NCBI RefSeq assembly: GCF_002259605.1
Contig: NZ_MWWR01000005.1
Span: 62,199-126,198 of the forward strand
Length of the DNA stretch: 64,000 nucleotides
Direction of reading: 5' to 3'
DNA from: Pseudoscardovia radai
GTDB taxonomy: Bacteria > Actinomycetota > Actinomycetes > Actinomycetales > Bifidobacteriaceae
Shown: piece by piece, positions 23,712 to 33,036 of the stretch
Layout: each line of letters opens with the position of its first letter
Position numbering within the stretch: position 1 is the first letter of the stretch
Translations under genes and position numbers: made by a program
The notes under the pieces: model-generated
The model's database searches: none
Told to the model about the DNA's origin: nothing
What the model saw: the letters and a program-made list of their open reading frames with translations, nothing else

Positions 23712-24854
23712 ATGGCAGACATGTCTACGATTACGGTTTCTACGGATGGCAGCGCGCTCGGCAACCCGAACGGCGCCATGGGATGGGCCTGGGCGGACCA
23801 CGAGGGCGGCCGGTGCGACGCCGGCGGGGCTGCGAACGGCACGAACCAGATCGGCGAGCTGTGCGCCGTGCTCCAGGCGTTGCGCACACATCGGTGCGCC
23901 GATACGCTCGTCATCGAAAGCGACTCCCAGTACGCCATCAACTGCTCCACCAAGTGGCTGCGCGGCTGGAAGCGCAACGGCTGGCATAATTCGCAGAAGC
24001 AGCCGGTGAAGAACGCCACCATCATCAAGGCCATCGACTACGAGATCTCACACCGCGAAGGCGCCGTGAAATTCTCATGGGTCAAAGGCCATGCTGGCGA
24101 CGAGTTCAACGAGAAATGCGACACGCTGGCGCGCGGATACGCCGAACAGTGCAAACAACACGGCACGCCCGGTTATCTGCCGATCGAGGGATGGCACGAT
24201 CTCATCGCCAGCCCGTACGCCGCGAACCTGCGCGTTCCCGACGATGTCCGCGCCGCGTTGGAAACGGGCATCGCCTCGGTGAGTCGCACCATCGCGAGCA
24301 CGCCGGAGGGTGCGGAGCATGTTCCGGCGCCGTCGTGGGCCCGGAGCGGGGCTGGCTCCCGGCGCGCAGCCGGCCCGGCTTCCAGGGCAGGGGCGGAATC
24401 GAGGGCGGGCGCGGCGACAGCGCCGTCGGCGTCTTCGGCCGCGGCATCGTCATCGTCGGCATCGTCATCATCGGCGCGACATACGCCCGCGCACGCCGCG
24501 GCGCCGCATACACCGGCCCATGCGGCGGGCTCCGTTCCCGCACCGCCGGTCCAAGGCGCGGGCGCGACACGGGCAGCATCGGCCGCGCGTACGGCTTCGT
24601 CGACGCACACGGGTTCCGCCTCGCGCACAGCTTCCGCCTCGCGCGCGAGCATGCCGGCGGGGGAATCGCCGGACAACTCCGTCGCCAACCTCGTACGCGT
24701 CATGGATGCCGCGACACGCCGCCTTCTCGAGGCCTCCGAACGCCTCGACGCCGCCACCGGACGCTACGAACGCGCCGCCGCCCGGCTCGAGACCGCCGTG
24801 CGACGTCTTGACGACACCACGGGGAATAATAAAACCCAAGGCACGCTGTTCTAG
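23712..24854 (+). CDS. rnhA: Ribonuclease HI with long C-terminal extension
   Basis: Degrades the RNA strand of RNA-DNA hybrids. The catalytic domain fills about residues 5-165 with the four acidic residues D12 (TVSTDGSALGNP), E49 (QIGELCAVLQAL), D71 (VIESDSQYAINC) and D137 (NEKCDTLARGYA), plus H127 in WVKGHAGDEFN. Beyond it come ~55 residues of extra helix, ~110 residues of Ala/Ser/Gly low-complexity sequence, and a final amphipathic helix (VRVMDAATRRLLEASERLDAATGRYERAAARLETAVRRL pattern) likely to form a coiled coil. At 380 residues it is more than twice the E. coli length. ATGs at 23712 and 23721 are both possible; neither has a clear ribosome binding site. Confidence 0.88.
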   Translation: MADMSTITVSTDGSALGNPNGAMGWAWADHEGGRCDAGGAANGTNQIGELCAVLQALRTHRCADTLVIESDSQYAINCSTKWLRGWKRNGWHNSQKQPVKNATIIKAIDYEISHREGAVKFSWVKGHAGDEFNEKCDTLARGYAEQCKQHGTPGYLPIEGWHDLIASPYAANLRVPDDVRAALETGIASVSRTIASTPEGAEHVPAPSWARSGAGSRRAAGPASRAGAESRAGAATAPSASSAAASSSSASSSSARHTPAHAAAPHTPAHAAGSVPAPPVQGAGATRAASAARTASSTHTGSASRTASASRASMPAGESPDNSVANLVRVMDAATRRLLEASERLDAATGRYERAAARLETAVRRLDDTTGNNKTQGTLF

Positions 24855-24947
24855 AACCGCTTGACGCCGTTCCGGACGGCGCGGCGCATACGACACGGCA
24901 TACAACACGTCGGGGCGACGAACGCCCCGCGATGATTAAGGAGAACA

Positions 24948-25646
24948 ATGGACAAGGCAGAACAGGACAGGCTTAAGAAGGCCGCCGGCATCGAGGCCGC
25001 GAAGCTCATCCAGGACGGCATGATCGCCGGCCTCGGCACCGGTTCGACCGTGCGCTTCCTCGTGGACGAGCTCGGCCGCCGAGTGCAGGAGGAGGGCCTC
25101 AAGTTCACGGGCGTCACGACGTCGCGCCGCACGCAGGAGCAGGCCGAGGGCTACGGCATCAAGATCGTGAACATCGACGACGTGGACCATATCGACATCA
25201 CCATCGACGGCGCCGACGAGGTGGACAAGAACTTCAACGGCATCAAGGGCGGCGGCGCGGCGCTGCTGTGGGAGAAGATCGTGGCGATCAACTCCAACAA
25301 GGTGGTGTGGATCGTGGACCAGTCCAAGGTGGTCGACACGATCGGCAAGTTCCCGCTTCCGGTGGAGGTCATCCCCTTCGGCAACGGCCAGGTGATCCGC
25401 AAGTTCGAGGCGAAGGGCTACAAGCCGACGCTGCGCCTCGACGCCGAGGGCAAGCCGGTGCTGACCGACGAGAACGACTATGTGGTGGATCTGCACCTCG
25501 AGCGCATCGACCATCCGCAGGAGCTGGCCGAGGACCTCATCCACACCGTGGGCGTGGTGGAGCACGGCCTGTTCCTCAACATGGTGGACCAGGTTATCGT
25601 CGGCGATCCGGCAGGTCCGCGCGTGCTGACGAATCCGAATAAGTAA
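24948..25646 (+). CDS. rpiA: Ribose-5-phosphate isomerase A
   Basis: Interconverts ribulose 5-phosphate and ribose 5-phosphate in the pentose phosphate and fructose-6-phosphate shunt routes. The 232-residue protein shows the family motifs in order: GLGTGSTVRFLVDELG, DGADEVDKNFNGIKGGGAALLWEKI, and VPF-like VEVIPFGNGQVIRKFE. TAAGGAGAAC precedes the ATG. It is followed by its own terminator. Confidence 0.96.
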   Translation: MDKAEQDRLKKAAGIEAAKLIQDGMIAGLGTGSTVRFLVDELGRRVQEEGLKFTGVTTSRRTQEQAEGYGIKIVNIDDVDHIDITIDGADEVDKNFNGIKGGGAALLWEKIVAINSNKVVWIVDQSKVVDTIGKFPLPVEVIPFGNGQVIRKFEAKGYKPTLRLDAEGKPVLTDENDYVVDLHLERIDHPQELAEDLIHTVGVVEHGLFLNMVDQVIVGDPAGPRVLTNPNK

Positions 25647-25686
25647 GCGGATTCCCGCTGATTTCAGCGGATTTTCCACGATTCCT

Positions 25687-25726
25687 AGGGGAGGTCGAGT
25701 TCGGCCTCCCCCTTGTTTTTGTTTTT
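25687..25726 (+). terminator. Intrinsic terminator after rpiA
   Basis: GGGGAGG (25688-25694) pairs with CCTCCCC (25705-25711), followed by a T-rich tract of about 14 bases. Confidence 0.88.
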
Positions 25727-25791
25727 TCATGCGCTTTGTGCTTCGGCGTTCGAATGCGGGCACGAGAAAATCCTTCGGAGTGTCGCGCGGT

Positions 25792-25797
25792 TATGAT
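25792..25797 (+). promoter_or_regulatory. -10 box for the secreted CAP/Ig-like protein gene
   Basis: TATGAT is a good -10 hexamer. It would give a leader of about 195 bases before the start at 25998. The leader contains an imperfect 10-bp stem (TCCGGTTCGA with TCGATCCGGA, near 25918-25947) and could be a regulatory RNA, but I cannot assign it to a known class. Confidence 0.45.
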
Positions 25798-25997
25798 TGA
25801 GATGTCATGTCTATTCATAAGGCGGATCGCAGGGAAGAGCGGCCGCCGAGCCGTCGAGGTTCCGAACCGAGACGGTACCGACACTGAGGTAATGAGGGAA
25901 AGCGTCCCGCGATGGCGCTCCGGTTCGAGAAGGGTTTCGATCCGGATCGGGCGGGCGACTCCGTGGGTACGCGCTCCCTTGGGGGAAGGAGACACCT

Positions 25998-28900
25998 ATG
26001 AAAGCCACAGCACACCGGCGCATAGGCAGACGATTCGTCGCCTGCCTCGCGGCGATCGCGATGGCGCTGGCGGGAAGCATCGTCGTTGCCGCGACGGTCG
26101 CACCCACGGCGTCGGCCGCGAGCGCGTGGGAAAGCCTGTCGCTCACCGAGAAGCAGTCCTCGTATGGCTTCTTTATGTGGCGCGCGGAGAACGGCACCAG
26201 CGATTTTATGAGGAACACCGCCAAGGATGCGGCGAATATCCTTAAGAATTCCAAGCTTCCGGAGACCAAGAACATTGGCGGCGACGGCGATGCCACGAGT
26301 CTGCCGAACCTGAAGATGGGCGCCGAATACCTGGTCCGTTATAACAAGTGGCGTTCCGAACATTCCGGCACCGAGCCGTGCCGCCATGACATGGATTCCA
26401 AGGCGTCGAACGGCACTTACGTGGCCAATTGCCCGAGCACTGCCAAGCTCGGCGAGATCCGTACCTCCGACACCTACGTGGCCCTGACCGAAAACAACAC
26501 CAACTATGGCGCGACGGCGGGCGACCATGCCGCAAACCACGGCCAGGCTTACAACAGCGACACCAATGACATCTATCCCTTCGAGAACCTGGCATGGGCC
26601 GGCGAATCATGGCAAGACGGCGAGCAGCCCACGGACAAGTACGCCTCATCCACCGATACCACGATGGGCATCAAGGGCTGGTACAGCGAGAAATCGGATT
26701 TCGACGCGCAGTCGAAAACCGCCGTCCTCGGCCACTATCTCACCATGACCGACAAGCGGGAGAACTCAAGCACCTACACATTCAGCTACTCCCCGCATAC
26801 CGTGGGCGCCTATGCCGTGAATTATTCGACTCCGAAGCAGGCAGTGATCGGGCAACGGTACTCCTGGGATTCCAAAGGCAACGAGACTGTGACCAATATC
26901 ATGGGCTGGAGCCGCACAAAAACCGAGGGCATGGACCTCGACCTCGTGTACAACGGCAAGTCCACCTACGCCCGCTACACCGAATCCGCCACGGATTATC
27001 TCAATGACGTCAACGCGTATATCTCCCTGGTGAAGACGATTGGCTCCGTGACGGCGCCGGCGGGCATCACCGTGGAGTCCGGCACCGATCCGAAGGCCTC
27101 CGCTCCGTCGACGGTGTCCGTCACGTATTCCGACGGTACGACCGGCACGGCCAACGTGACGTGGGATGATTCCAACACCACGTGGAAGAACCGCAAGGGC
27201 GGCTCCTACACTATGTCCGGAACGGTCCACGATTCCGTGGCGAACAAGGATCTGTCGACAAGCATCGCGGTAACGGTTAAACCCGCCGGAATCAAGGTGG
27301 CCAATACGTCGTCCTCGACGAACCTGACAGTCGACCCGGGCACGGATCTGTCGACCGTGCTGCCGACCCTGACATCGATCACCTACACGAACGGCGAAAT
27401 CGTGCCGGGAGGCACTCTCAAGTGGTCCATCCCCGACGGCGCCACGAACGGCCAGCATCTGAAGTCCACCGACTTCTCCGTTCCCGGCGAGGTCTACGAT
27501 GCCGACGGCGTCGACACGAAGCAGACCGTCAACGCCAACATCACCGTCCGCCCGATCACCGTCTCCACGGTGAATGCGGTCACGGCGTCCACAACAAGCG
27601 GCATCGCCCCGTCGCTGCCGTCCACGGTTACGGTGAACTGGAGCTACGGCGACCCGTCCACCGAAAGCGTGACGTGGGACTCTATCCCGGCGTCCTCCTA
27701 CGCGAAGGCCGGCACCTTCACGGTCAACGGCATCGTGAACCTGGGCTCCGGAACCACGACGAAGGCCACCGCCACCGTCACCGTGCAGGATGCCATCCCG
27801 GCGTCCGTGGTATTCGACGGCACGTCGAGCCCCTCCACCTCGCTCACGATTGACGCGGGCACCGATCCGACGAGCCTGCTCAAGGCCAAGACCGCGACGG
27901 TGACCTACACCGATTCCACAGGCGCCACGATCCGGACCGACACCGGCAAGGCCGTGACGTGGGATGCCGTGAAGCGCTCGGATTACATGGGCTCCACCAC
28001 CGCCGACACGCAGTTCACCGTGAAGGGCACCGTCGACGGTCTGCCTGTCACGGCCATCGTCACCGTCAGGCAGGCGACGCTGCAGTCCGTGTCCTTCAAG
28101 ACCGACAGCGTCGTCACCTCGACGTCGGTGACCACGAAGGCCGGTGTCAAGCCGAGCCCCTCCACGTCAGCGGTTGAATCGTATTCCAACGGGAAGAAGG
28201 AGCTCGTCGAGCTCACCTGGCCCGACCCCGACGCCTCGCAGTACCACGGTTCGCCCGACGGCGACACGTCGTTCACGATGACGACGTCCCACAAGGGTTT
28301 CCAGCTCACCGCCGACGTCACCGTGCAGCAGGCGACGCTCACCTCCGTCACCTTCCCTGGCACCGACTCGACCGAGACGACTGTGTCCACCGACGCGGGC
28401 ACAGCGCCTGCGCTCCCGGCGAACGCCGAGCTGACCTACTCGAACGGCGACACGCGCGACGCCGCCATCGCGTGGAATGCTACGGATCCGAGCAAATACC
28501 ACGGCTCCATCGACGCCGACACCTCATACACGCTGACCGGCACGGCCTCGGGCCAGACCCTCACGGCCACCGTCACCGTGCGCCGAGCCACGCCGTCGAG
28601 CGCCGTCATCAAGGGCTCGGATTCCGCCCAGGCCGCCGTCACCACGGCCGCCGGTACCGCACCGGCGCTGCCTGGCACGGCCACCGTCACCTATTCCAAC
28701 GGTGACACGCGCGATACGCAGATTACATGGGACGCCATCCCCGAGTCCTCCTACCACGGCTCGATCGACGGGAACACGACTTTCCAGGCCAACGGCACGG
28801 TGGACGGCACGTCGCTGACGGTGAGCGCGGCCGTCATGGTGACGCCTCCGACGGCCACGAAGGTGGCGTTCGACGACGGCACCGCCGAGTCCGCGGTGTC

Positions 28901-30026
28901 GACGCCCGCCGGCATCAGGCCCGGTCTGCCCGGCACCGCCACGGTCACCTATTCGAACGGCGACACGCGTGCCGCCGACATCACATGGGGTGACGTGACC
29001 GCCTCGCAGTATGCGAAGGCCGGTGCCGAATTCGACGTGACCGGCCACGTGACCGCGCTGCCGGGCACCGCCCTCACCGCGCATGTGACCGTGACCGACG
29101 CGTATCTGGTCAGCGTGACGTTCCACGGCACGGATTCCACCACAACAACCGTCACCACGCCCGCGGGCACCCGTCCGGCGCTTCCCGAGACGGCCGACGC
29201 CACGTATTCCGACGGAACCGTGGTCCCCGTGACGATCCAGTGGGATGCCACGCCCGACTCCTCCTACCATGGCTCGGCCGACGCCGACCAGACGGTGAGC
29301 GTGACCGGCCATGCGTCCGGCACGGATCTCACCGCCACGGTGACTGTGCAGCGCGCCACGCCTACCAGCGCCGTGATCGACGGCACGACGTCCGCAATCG
29401 CGGTGGTTTCCACCGATGCCGGCGTGGCACCGAGCCTCCCTGCGACGGCCACCGTCACGTATTCCAACGGCGATACCGCGAATGCGGCGATCGAGTGGGA
29501 TGACATCGACGCATCTGCTTATGCGGGCGTCATCGGCCAGACCACGACGTTCACCGTGAACGGCACCGCGGACGGCATGCCCGTCAGCGCCACGGTGACC
29601 GTCGCCGCCAAGCCCGCCACGCAGAACATGTACCGTCTGTACAACCCGAATTCGGGAGAGCATTTCTTCACGGGAGACATGAACGAGTACAAGACTCTGT
29701 GCGACCGCGGCTGGCAGGGCGAGGACGTCTCCTGGGTGGCGCCCGCGCAAGGCGATGCGGTCTATCGTCTCTATAACCCGAACACGGGCGAGCACCACTA
29801 CACGCTCGACACGAACGAGCGCGACACGCTGATCGGCCAGTACGGGTGGAAGGACGAAGGCATCGGCTGGTACTCGGGCGGCTCCACGCCGGTGTACCGC
29901 GTGTATAACCCGAACGCCTTCCAGTTCGGACACCTGTTCACCGCGGACGGCAACGAACGCGCCCAGTTGCTTGGCTACGGCTGGAACGACGAGAATATCG
30001 GCTGGTATGCCGTGTCCGCCAAGTGA
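25998..30026 (+). CDS. Large secreted protein: CAP domain, ten Ig-like repeats, C-terminal DUF5648-type repeats
   Basis: 1342 residues. Signal peptide: basic start (KATAHRRIGRRF), hydrophobic core (VACLAAIAMALAGSIVVAA), probable cleavage near ASAAS at ~41. A CAP/SCP-like domain follows (about 50-340) with ENLAWAGESW and LGHYLTMTD segments that correspond to CAP motifs. Then ten tandem Ig-like domains of ~75-90 residues (about 345-1205), each with an AGT-x-P-x-LP...TYSNGDT...TW core. The C-terminus has three YRLYNPN-x-GEH-type repeats ending GWY, matching DUF5648, often found on secreted cell-wall proteins. There is no LPxTG motif or membrane anchor, so it is released or held by the C-terminal repeats (inference). 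GAAGGAGAC precedes the ATG. Confidence 0.88.
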   Translation: MKATAHRRIGRRFVACLAAIAMALAGSIVVAATVAPTASAASAWESLSLTEKQSSYGFFMWRAENGTSDFMRNTAKDAANILKNSKLPETKNIGGDGDATSLPNLKMGAEYLVRYNKWRSEHSGTEPCRHDMDSKASNGTYVANCPSTAKLGEIRTSDTYVALTENNTNYGATAGDHAANHGQAYNSDTNDIYPFENLAWAGESWQDGEQPTDKYASSTDTTMGIKGWYSEKSDFDAQSKTAVLGHYLTMTDKRENSSTYTFSYSPHTVGAYAVNYSTPKQAVIGQRYSWDSKGNETVTNIMGWSRTKTEGMDLDLVYNGKSTYARYTESATDYLNDVNAYISLVKTIGSVTAPAGITVESGTDPKASAPSTVSVTYSDGTTGTANVTWDDSNTTWKNRKGGSYTMSGTVHDSVANKDLSTSIAVTVKPAGIKVANTSSSTNLTVDPGTDLSTVLPTLTSITYTNGEIVPGGTLKWSIPDGATNGQHLKSTDFSVPGEVYDADGVDTKQTVNANITVRPITVSTVNAVTASTTSGIAPSLPSTVTVNWSYGDPSTESVTWDSIPASSYAKAGTFTVNGIVNLGSGTTTKATATVTVQDAIPASVVFDGTSSPSTSLTIDAGTDPTSLLKAKTATVTYTDSTGATIRTDTGKAVTWDAVKRSDYMGSTTADTQFTVKGTVDGLPVTAIVTVRQATLQSVSFKTDSVVTSTSVTTKAGVKPSPSTSAVESYSNGKKELVELTWPDPDASQYHGSPDGDTSFTMTTSHKGFQLTADVTVQQATLTSVTFPGTDSTETTVSTDAGTAPALPANAELTYSNGDTRDAAIAWNATDPSKYHGSIDADTSYTLTGTASGQTLTATVTVRRATPSSAVIKGSDSAQAAVTTAAGTAPALPGTATVTYSNGDTRDTQITWDAIPESSYHGSIDGNTTFQANGTVDGTSLTVSAAVMVTPPTATKVAFDDGTAESAVSTPAGIRPGLPGTATVTYSNGDTRAADITWGDVTASQYAKAGAEFDVTGHVTALPGTALTAHVTVTDAYLVSVTFHGTDSTTTTVTTPAGTRPALPETADATYSDGTVVPVTIQWDATPDSSYHGSADADQTVSVTGHASGTDLTATVTVQRATPTSAVIDGTTSAIAVVSTDAGVAPSLPATATVTYSNGDTANAAIEWDDIDASAYAGVIGQTTTFTVNGTADGMPVSATVTVAAKPATQNMYRLYNPNSGEHFFTGDMNEYKTLCDRGWQGEDVSWVAPAQGDAVYRLYNPNTGEHHYTLDTNERDTLIGQYGWKDEGIGWYSGGSTPVYRVYNPNAFQFGHLFTADGNERAQLLGYGWNDENIGWYAVSAK

Positions 30027-30094
30027 CGCCCGACAAGCGCCGTTGACCAAGCGCCGCTGATCAAGCGACGCTGACCAAGCGACGCCAGCCAATG

Positions 30095-30136
30095 CGCCGG
30101 CCGCGCCCGCCTCATCGCGGGCCGGCCGGCGTTTTT
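30095..30136 (+). terminator. GC-rich intrinsic terminator after the CAP/Ig protein
   Basis: A near-perfect stem of about 15 bp (CGCCGGCCGCGCCCGC with GCGGGCCGGCCGGCG) with a short loop, followed by GTTTTTC. Just before it, 30040-30090 holds a degenerate AAGCGACGCTGACC repeat. Confidence 0.8.
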
Positions 30137-30203
30137 CATACATCGGAGCGGTGGGCACACCAGAGGCGGGCACCCCACCACATTGTTATGAAGCGACGGC
30201 CGG

Positions 30204-30257
30204 GGCGTTCCGCATTCCCAGGGCGTTCCACATTCCCAGGGCGTTCCACATTCCGGA
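30204..30257. repeat. Three 18-bp tandem repeats
   Basis: GGGCGTTCCACATTCCCA is repeated three times (30204, 30222, 30240) with one substitution in the first copy and two in the last. It lies between the convergent CAP/Ig and bS22 genes. No function visible. Confidence 0.8.
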
Positions 30258-30281
30258 GGCGAACGGAGGGCGAATCGTGGG

Positions 30282-30310
30282 TAAAGAAAAAGCCCCTCGA
30301 AGGAGGGGCC
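30282..30310 (-). terminator. Intrinsic terminator after bS22
   Basis: On the minus strand, GCCCCTC and GAGGGGC (30303-30309 with 30292-30298) form a 7-bp stem with a 4-base loop, followed by TTTTTCTTT (the A run at 30282-30291). Confidence 0.82.
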
Positions 30311-30358
30311 TGGCTACTCGCCAATAAGCTTATAAGCAGAGCATGCGAGTGCGAAAGA

Positions 30359-30448
30359 CTACTTGCGCTGGTGGCGAGTCTTACGCAGCAGTTTGCGGTG
30401 CTTCTTCTTGCTCATCCGCTTGCGGCGCTTCTTGATGACCGAACCCAT
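30359..30448 (-). CDS. Small ribosomal protein bS22 (AURKAIP1/COX24 domain)
   Basis: A 29-residue, extremely basic peptide (MGSVIKKRRKRMSKKKHRKL, then LRKTRHQRK). This matches the tiny actinobacterial ribosomal protein described as bS22 in mycobacteria, which lies on the small subunit near the decoding region. A clear GGAGG lies seven bases before the ATG at 30448, and a terminator follows 49 bases after the stop. It is too short for most gene finders. Confidence 0.92.
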   Translation of the reverse strand: MGSVIKKRRKRMSKKKHRKLLRKTRHQRK

Positions 30449-30598
30449 CTCAGCCTCCGTTCAATAAACTTGGTTCACGATGCCAACTTGCCTAAGTGTA
30501 CTACCAATATCGGACGCACAAGCGGGAGAATCGTATTTTCCGGCGGTTTTTCCGGGAAAAACCGCATACGCCGCGCCGCGCGCGCCCGCGCAACGGCC

Positions 30599-31225
30599 TC
30601 ACATCGGGAACGCGGAATAGAACCCGTTGACCGACGCATACGCGCCCGTCGCCATGAACACCACCGTGTCATTGCGCCACAGAGCCGTGGACGCCGTGCC
30701 GTCGGTGGGATTCGTATCGCCATCGGTCATGACGATGTACTGGCCAGTCGTCTCGCCATCCACCTTCACATTCCCGTGCGCCTGCGCCATGCCGTTGAGC
30801 GAATCCTTGAGCAGGCCGTACTCCTGGGTGGCGTCGTCCGCCGACGACCACTGCGCGAAAACAAGCGTCACGTCCTGCGAGGAATCGCCGTTCGAATAGG
30901 TGACGGTGTATTCCTCGATCGGATCGGCGCTCGCCCAGTTCTGCGTGGCGGTCACGTCCTGCCGCGCGAAAGCGCCGACGCTTTTCGGCAGCGAGGAGAC
31001 GAGCGAGCTGGCGTCGGACGGCAACGCGGACGCCGACACCGTGGGCGAGGCCGAGACGAGCTGCTGCGAGGTGGTGTCGGTGGTCGTGTCGGTGCGGCGC
31101 AGCGCCCAGCCGGGCCATCCGAACGCGCTGACAAGGGCGAGGACGAGCAGGATGACGGCAACGATGACGACGATGTTGCGCTTCTTGCGTGCGCGCTTGT
31201 CGGGGGTCGGATTCAGTTCAGACAT
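30599..31225 (-). CDS. Membrane-anchored secreted protein of unknown function
   Basis: 208 residues: a short Lys/Arg-rich cytoplasmic start (DKRARKKRN), one membrane helix (about 18-40, IVVIVAVILLVLALVSAFGW), a Thr/Ser linker, then a ~130-residue extracytoplasmic domain (SVGAFARQDVTATQNW ... EEYTVTYSNGD ... DGETTGQYIVMTDGD ... ALWRNDTVVFMATGAYASVNGFYSAFP). The pattern resembles actinobacterial DUF4245-like anchored proteins, but I would not assign the family. The ATG at 31225 precedes the basic segment. Divergent from radA, with 122 bases between them. Confidence 0.75.
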   Translation of the reverse strand: MSELNPTPDKRARKKRNIVVIVAVILLVLALVSAFGWPGWALRRTDTTTDTTSQQLVSASPTVSASALPSDASSLVSSLPKSVGAFARQDVTATQNWASADPIEEYTVTYSNGDSSQDVTLVFAQWSSADDATQEYGLLKDSLNGMAQAHGNVKVDGETTGQYIVMTDGDTNPTDGTASTALWRNDTVVFMATGAYASVNGFYSAFPM

Positions 31226-31347
31226 ACTGCCGATTTTGCCATGTCGAGCAGACGTTTGCCGCCGCGCCCGCGGTTTCGACGATGGCACCGCCGCGGTTCG
31301 CCGCAAGCGAAGACACACAGCGCCCGGCATCGTGTAGCGTCGGAGGT

Positions 31348-32961
31348 ATGGCAAAGTCAAGCGTCCACTATGTGTGCACCGATTGCGGGTGGAGCGGCGT
31401 CCAGTGGTTCGGCCGCTGCCCGGTCTGCGGCGCGTGGGGAACGATAGAGGAATTCCGCGAGGCCCCGTCGCGCACGAAAACCCGCACATCAGCGGCCACG
31501 TCGCGTGCGGCCGCCATCGCCGCGAGCCGCGGCGCCAGGCCGGTCCACGCCGTATCGTCGACCGGAGCGCCCGCATCCGCGCGCTCCGGCGGAACGTCCA
31601 CGGCCGCGCGCGGCAGCGACGCAGCGCAACGTGGCGAAACCGGCGTCTCCGCCACGACCTCTGTCTCCCCCACCACCGGCACCCCCACCGCCGTACCCTC
31701 CGCCGCGCAACCCGACCCCGCCCCCTTCGACGATGACGCCGACTCCCGCCGCCTTCCCACGGGCTTCTCGGAATTCGACCGCGTACTCGGCGGCGGCATC
31801 GTGCCCGGGTCCATCGTGCTTATGGCGGGCGAACCGGGCATCGGCAAATCGACGCTGCTTCTGGAAACCGCCAGCAACGTGGCGCGACAGGGCCAGACCG
31901 TGCTGTATATCTCGGGCGAGGAGTCGCAGTCGCAGGTGCGCATGCGCGCGCGGCGTATCGACGCAACCGCCGACACCCTTTTCATCGCCTCCACCACCGA
32001 TCTCGGCACGGCGCTCGACCTCATCGAGGAGAACCAGCCGGGCCTCGTCATCGTGGATTCGGTGCAGACCATCTACTCGGCCGACGTGGACGGCATCCCC
32101 GGCGGCTCCACGCAGGTGCGCGAGGTCACGACGGCGCTGATCGACGTGGCGAAGCGCTCGTCGATCCCCGTGCTGCTCGTCGGCCATGTGACGAAGGACG
32201 GCTCGATCGCCGGCCCGCGCACGCTCGAGCATCTCGTGGACGTGGTGTGCCAGTTCGAGGGCGAGCCGCAGACCGCGCTGCGCCTGCTGCGCAGCGTGAA
32301 GAACCGCTTCGGCCCCACGGACGAGGTCGGCTGCTTCGATATGTCGGGCGAGGGCATCGAGGAGGTGCGCGACCCGTCGGGGCTGTTCCTGTCGGACGGC
32401 GACGACACGCCCGCAGGCACCTGCATCACGTTCACGATGGATGGGCACCGCAGCCTGCCGATCGAGGTGCAGGCGCTTGTCACCGCGTCGGTGCTGCCGT
32501 CGCCGCGCCGCGCGACGAACGGCGTGGACCAGAACCGCCTCGCCATGATCGTGGCCGTGATCTACCGCCATGCCAAGATCAATCTGCTGGCGAACGACCT
32601 GTATGTCTCCACGATTGCCGGAGGGTCGGCGCGCGAGCCGGCCGACGACCTTGCGATCGCCGCGGCCCTCGCGAGCGCCGCGACCGACTGCCCCATCGCG
32701 CGCACGACGGCCGCGTTCGGCGAGATTTCGCTGACCGGGCAGATCCGCCCCGTGCCCAGGCTCGAAAGCCGCCTGCGCGAGGCCGCTCGGCTCGGGTATA
32801 AGAAGGCGGTGGTGCCGCGCAACCGGCGCTACGACGGACGCAAGCCGATTCCCGGCATCGAGCTGGTGGAAGTGGCGACCCTTGCGGACGCGCTGCACGC
32901 GCTTGGCGTGGACAGGAAGCGGCGCAGCGGGAAAGGCGCGGGTGCCGAGGAAAAGGCGTAG
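31348..32961 (+). CDS. radA: DNA repair protein RadA
   Basis: RecA-related ATPase that promotes branch migration and processing of recombination intermediates. 537 residues: N-terminal zinc finger (CTDCGWSGVQWFGRCPVCGAW), a ~85-residue Ala/Thr/Ser linker that makes it longer than usual, the ATPase core with Walker A (AGEPGIGKSTL) and Walker B (LVIVDSVQTI), the RadA-specific KNRFG motif (VKNRFGPTDEVG), and a Lon-protease-like C-terminal domain (ISLTGQIRPVPRLESRLREA). Catalytic Lon residues are not expected in this family. GGAGG is almost directly before the ATG. Confidence 0.96.
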   Translation: MAKSSVHYVCTDCGWSGVQWFGRCPVCGAWGTIEEFREAPSRTKTRTSAATSRAAAIAASRGARPVHAVSSTGAPASARSGGTSTAARGSDAAQRGETGVSATTSVSPTTGTPTAVPSAAQPDPAPFDDDADSRRLPTGFSEFDRVLGGGIVPGSIVLMAGEPGIGKSTLLLETASNVARQGQTVLYISGEESQSQVRMRARRIDATADTLFIASTTDLGTALDLIEENQPGLVIVDSVQTIYSADVDGIPGGSTQVREVTTALIDVAKRSSIPVLLVGHVTKDGSIAGPRTLEHLVDVVCQFEGEPQTALRLLRSVKNRFGPTDEVGCFDMSGEGIEEVRDPSGLFLSDGDDTPAGTCITFTMDGHRSLPIEVQALVTASVLPSPRRATNGVDQNRLAMIVAVIYRHAKINLLANDLYVSTIAGGSAREPADDLAIAAALASAATDCPIARTTAAFGEISLTGQIRPVPRLESRLREAARLGYKKAVVPRNRRYDGRKPIPGIELVEVATLADALHALGVDRKRRSGKGAGAEEKA

Positions 32962-33036
32962 CGGAAGGGTCGCGGAAAGGTCACGATGTAGAAAATCGCG
33001 ACAGAAAAATCACGACGTTAAAAATCGTGGCAGCGT

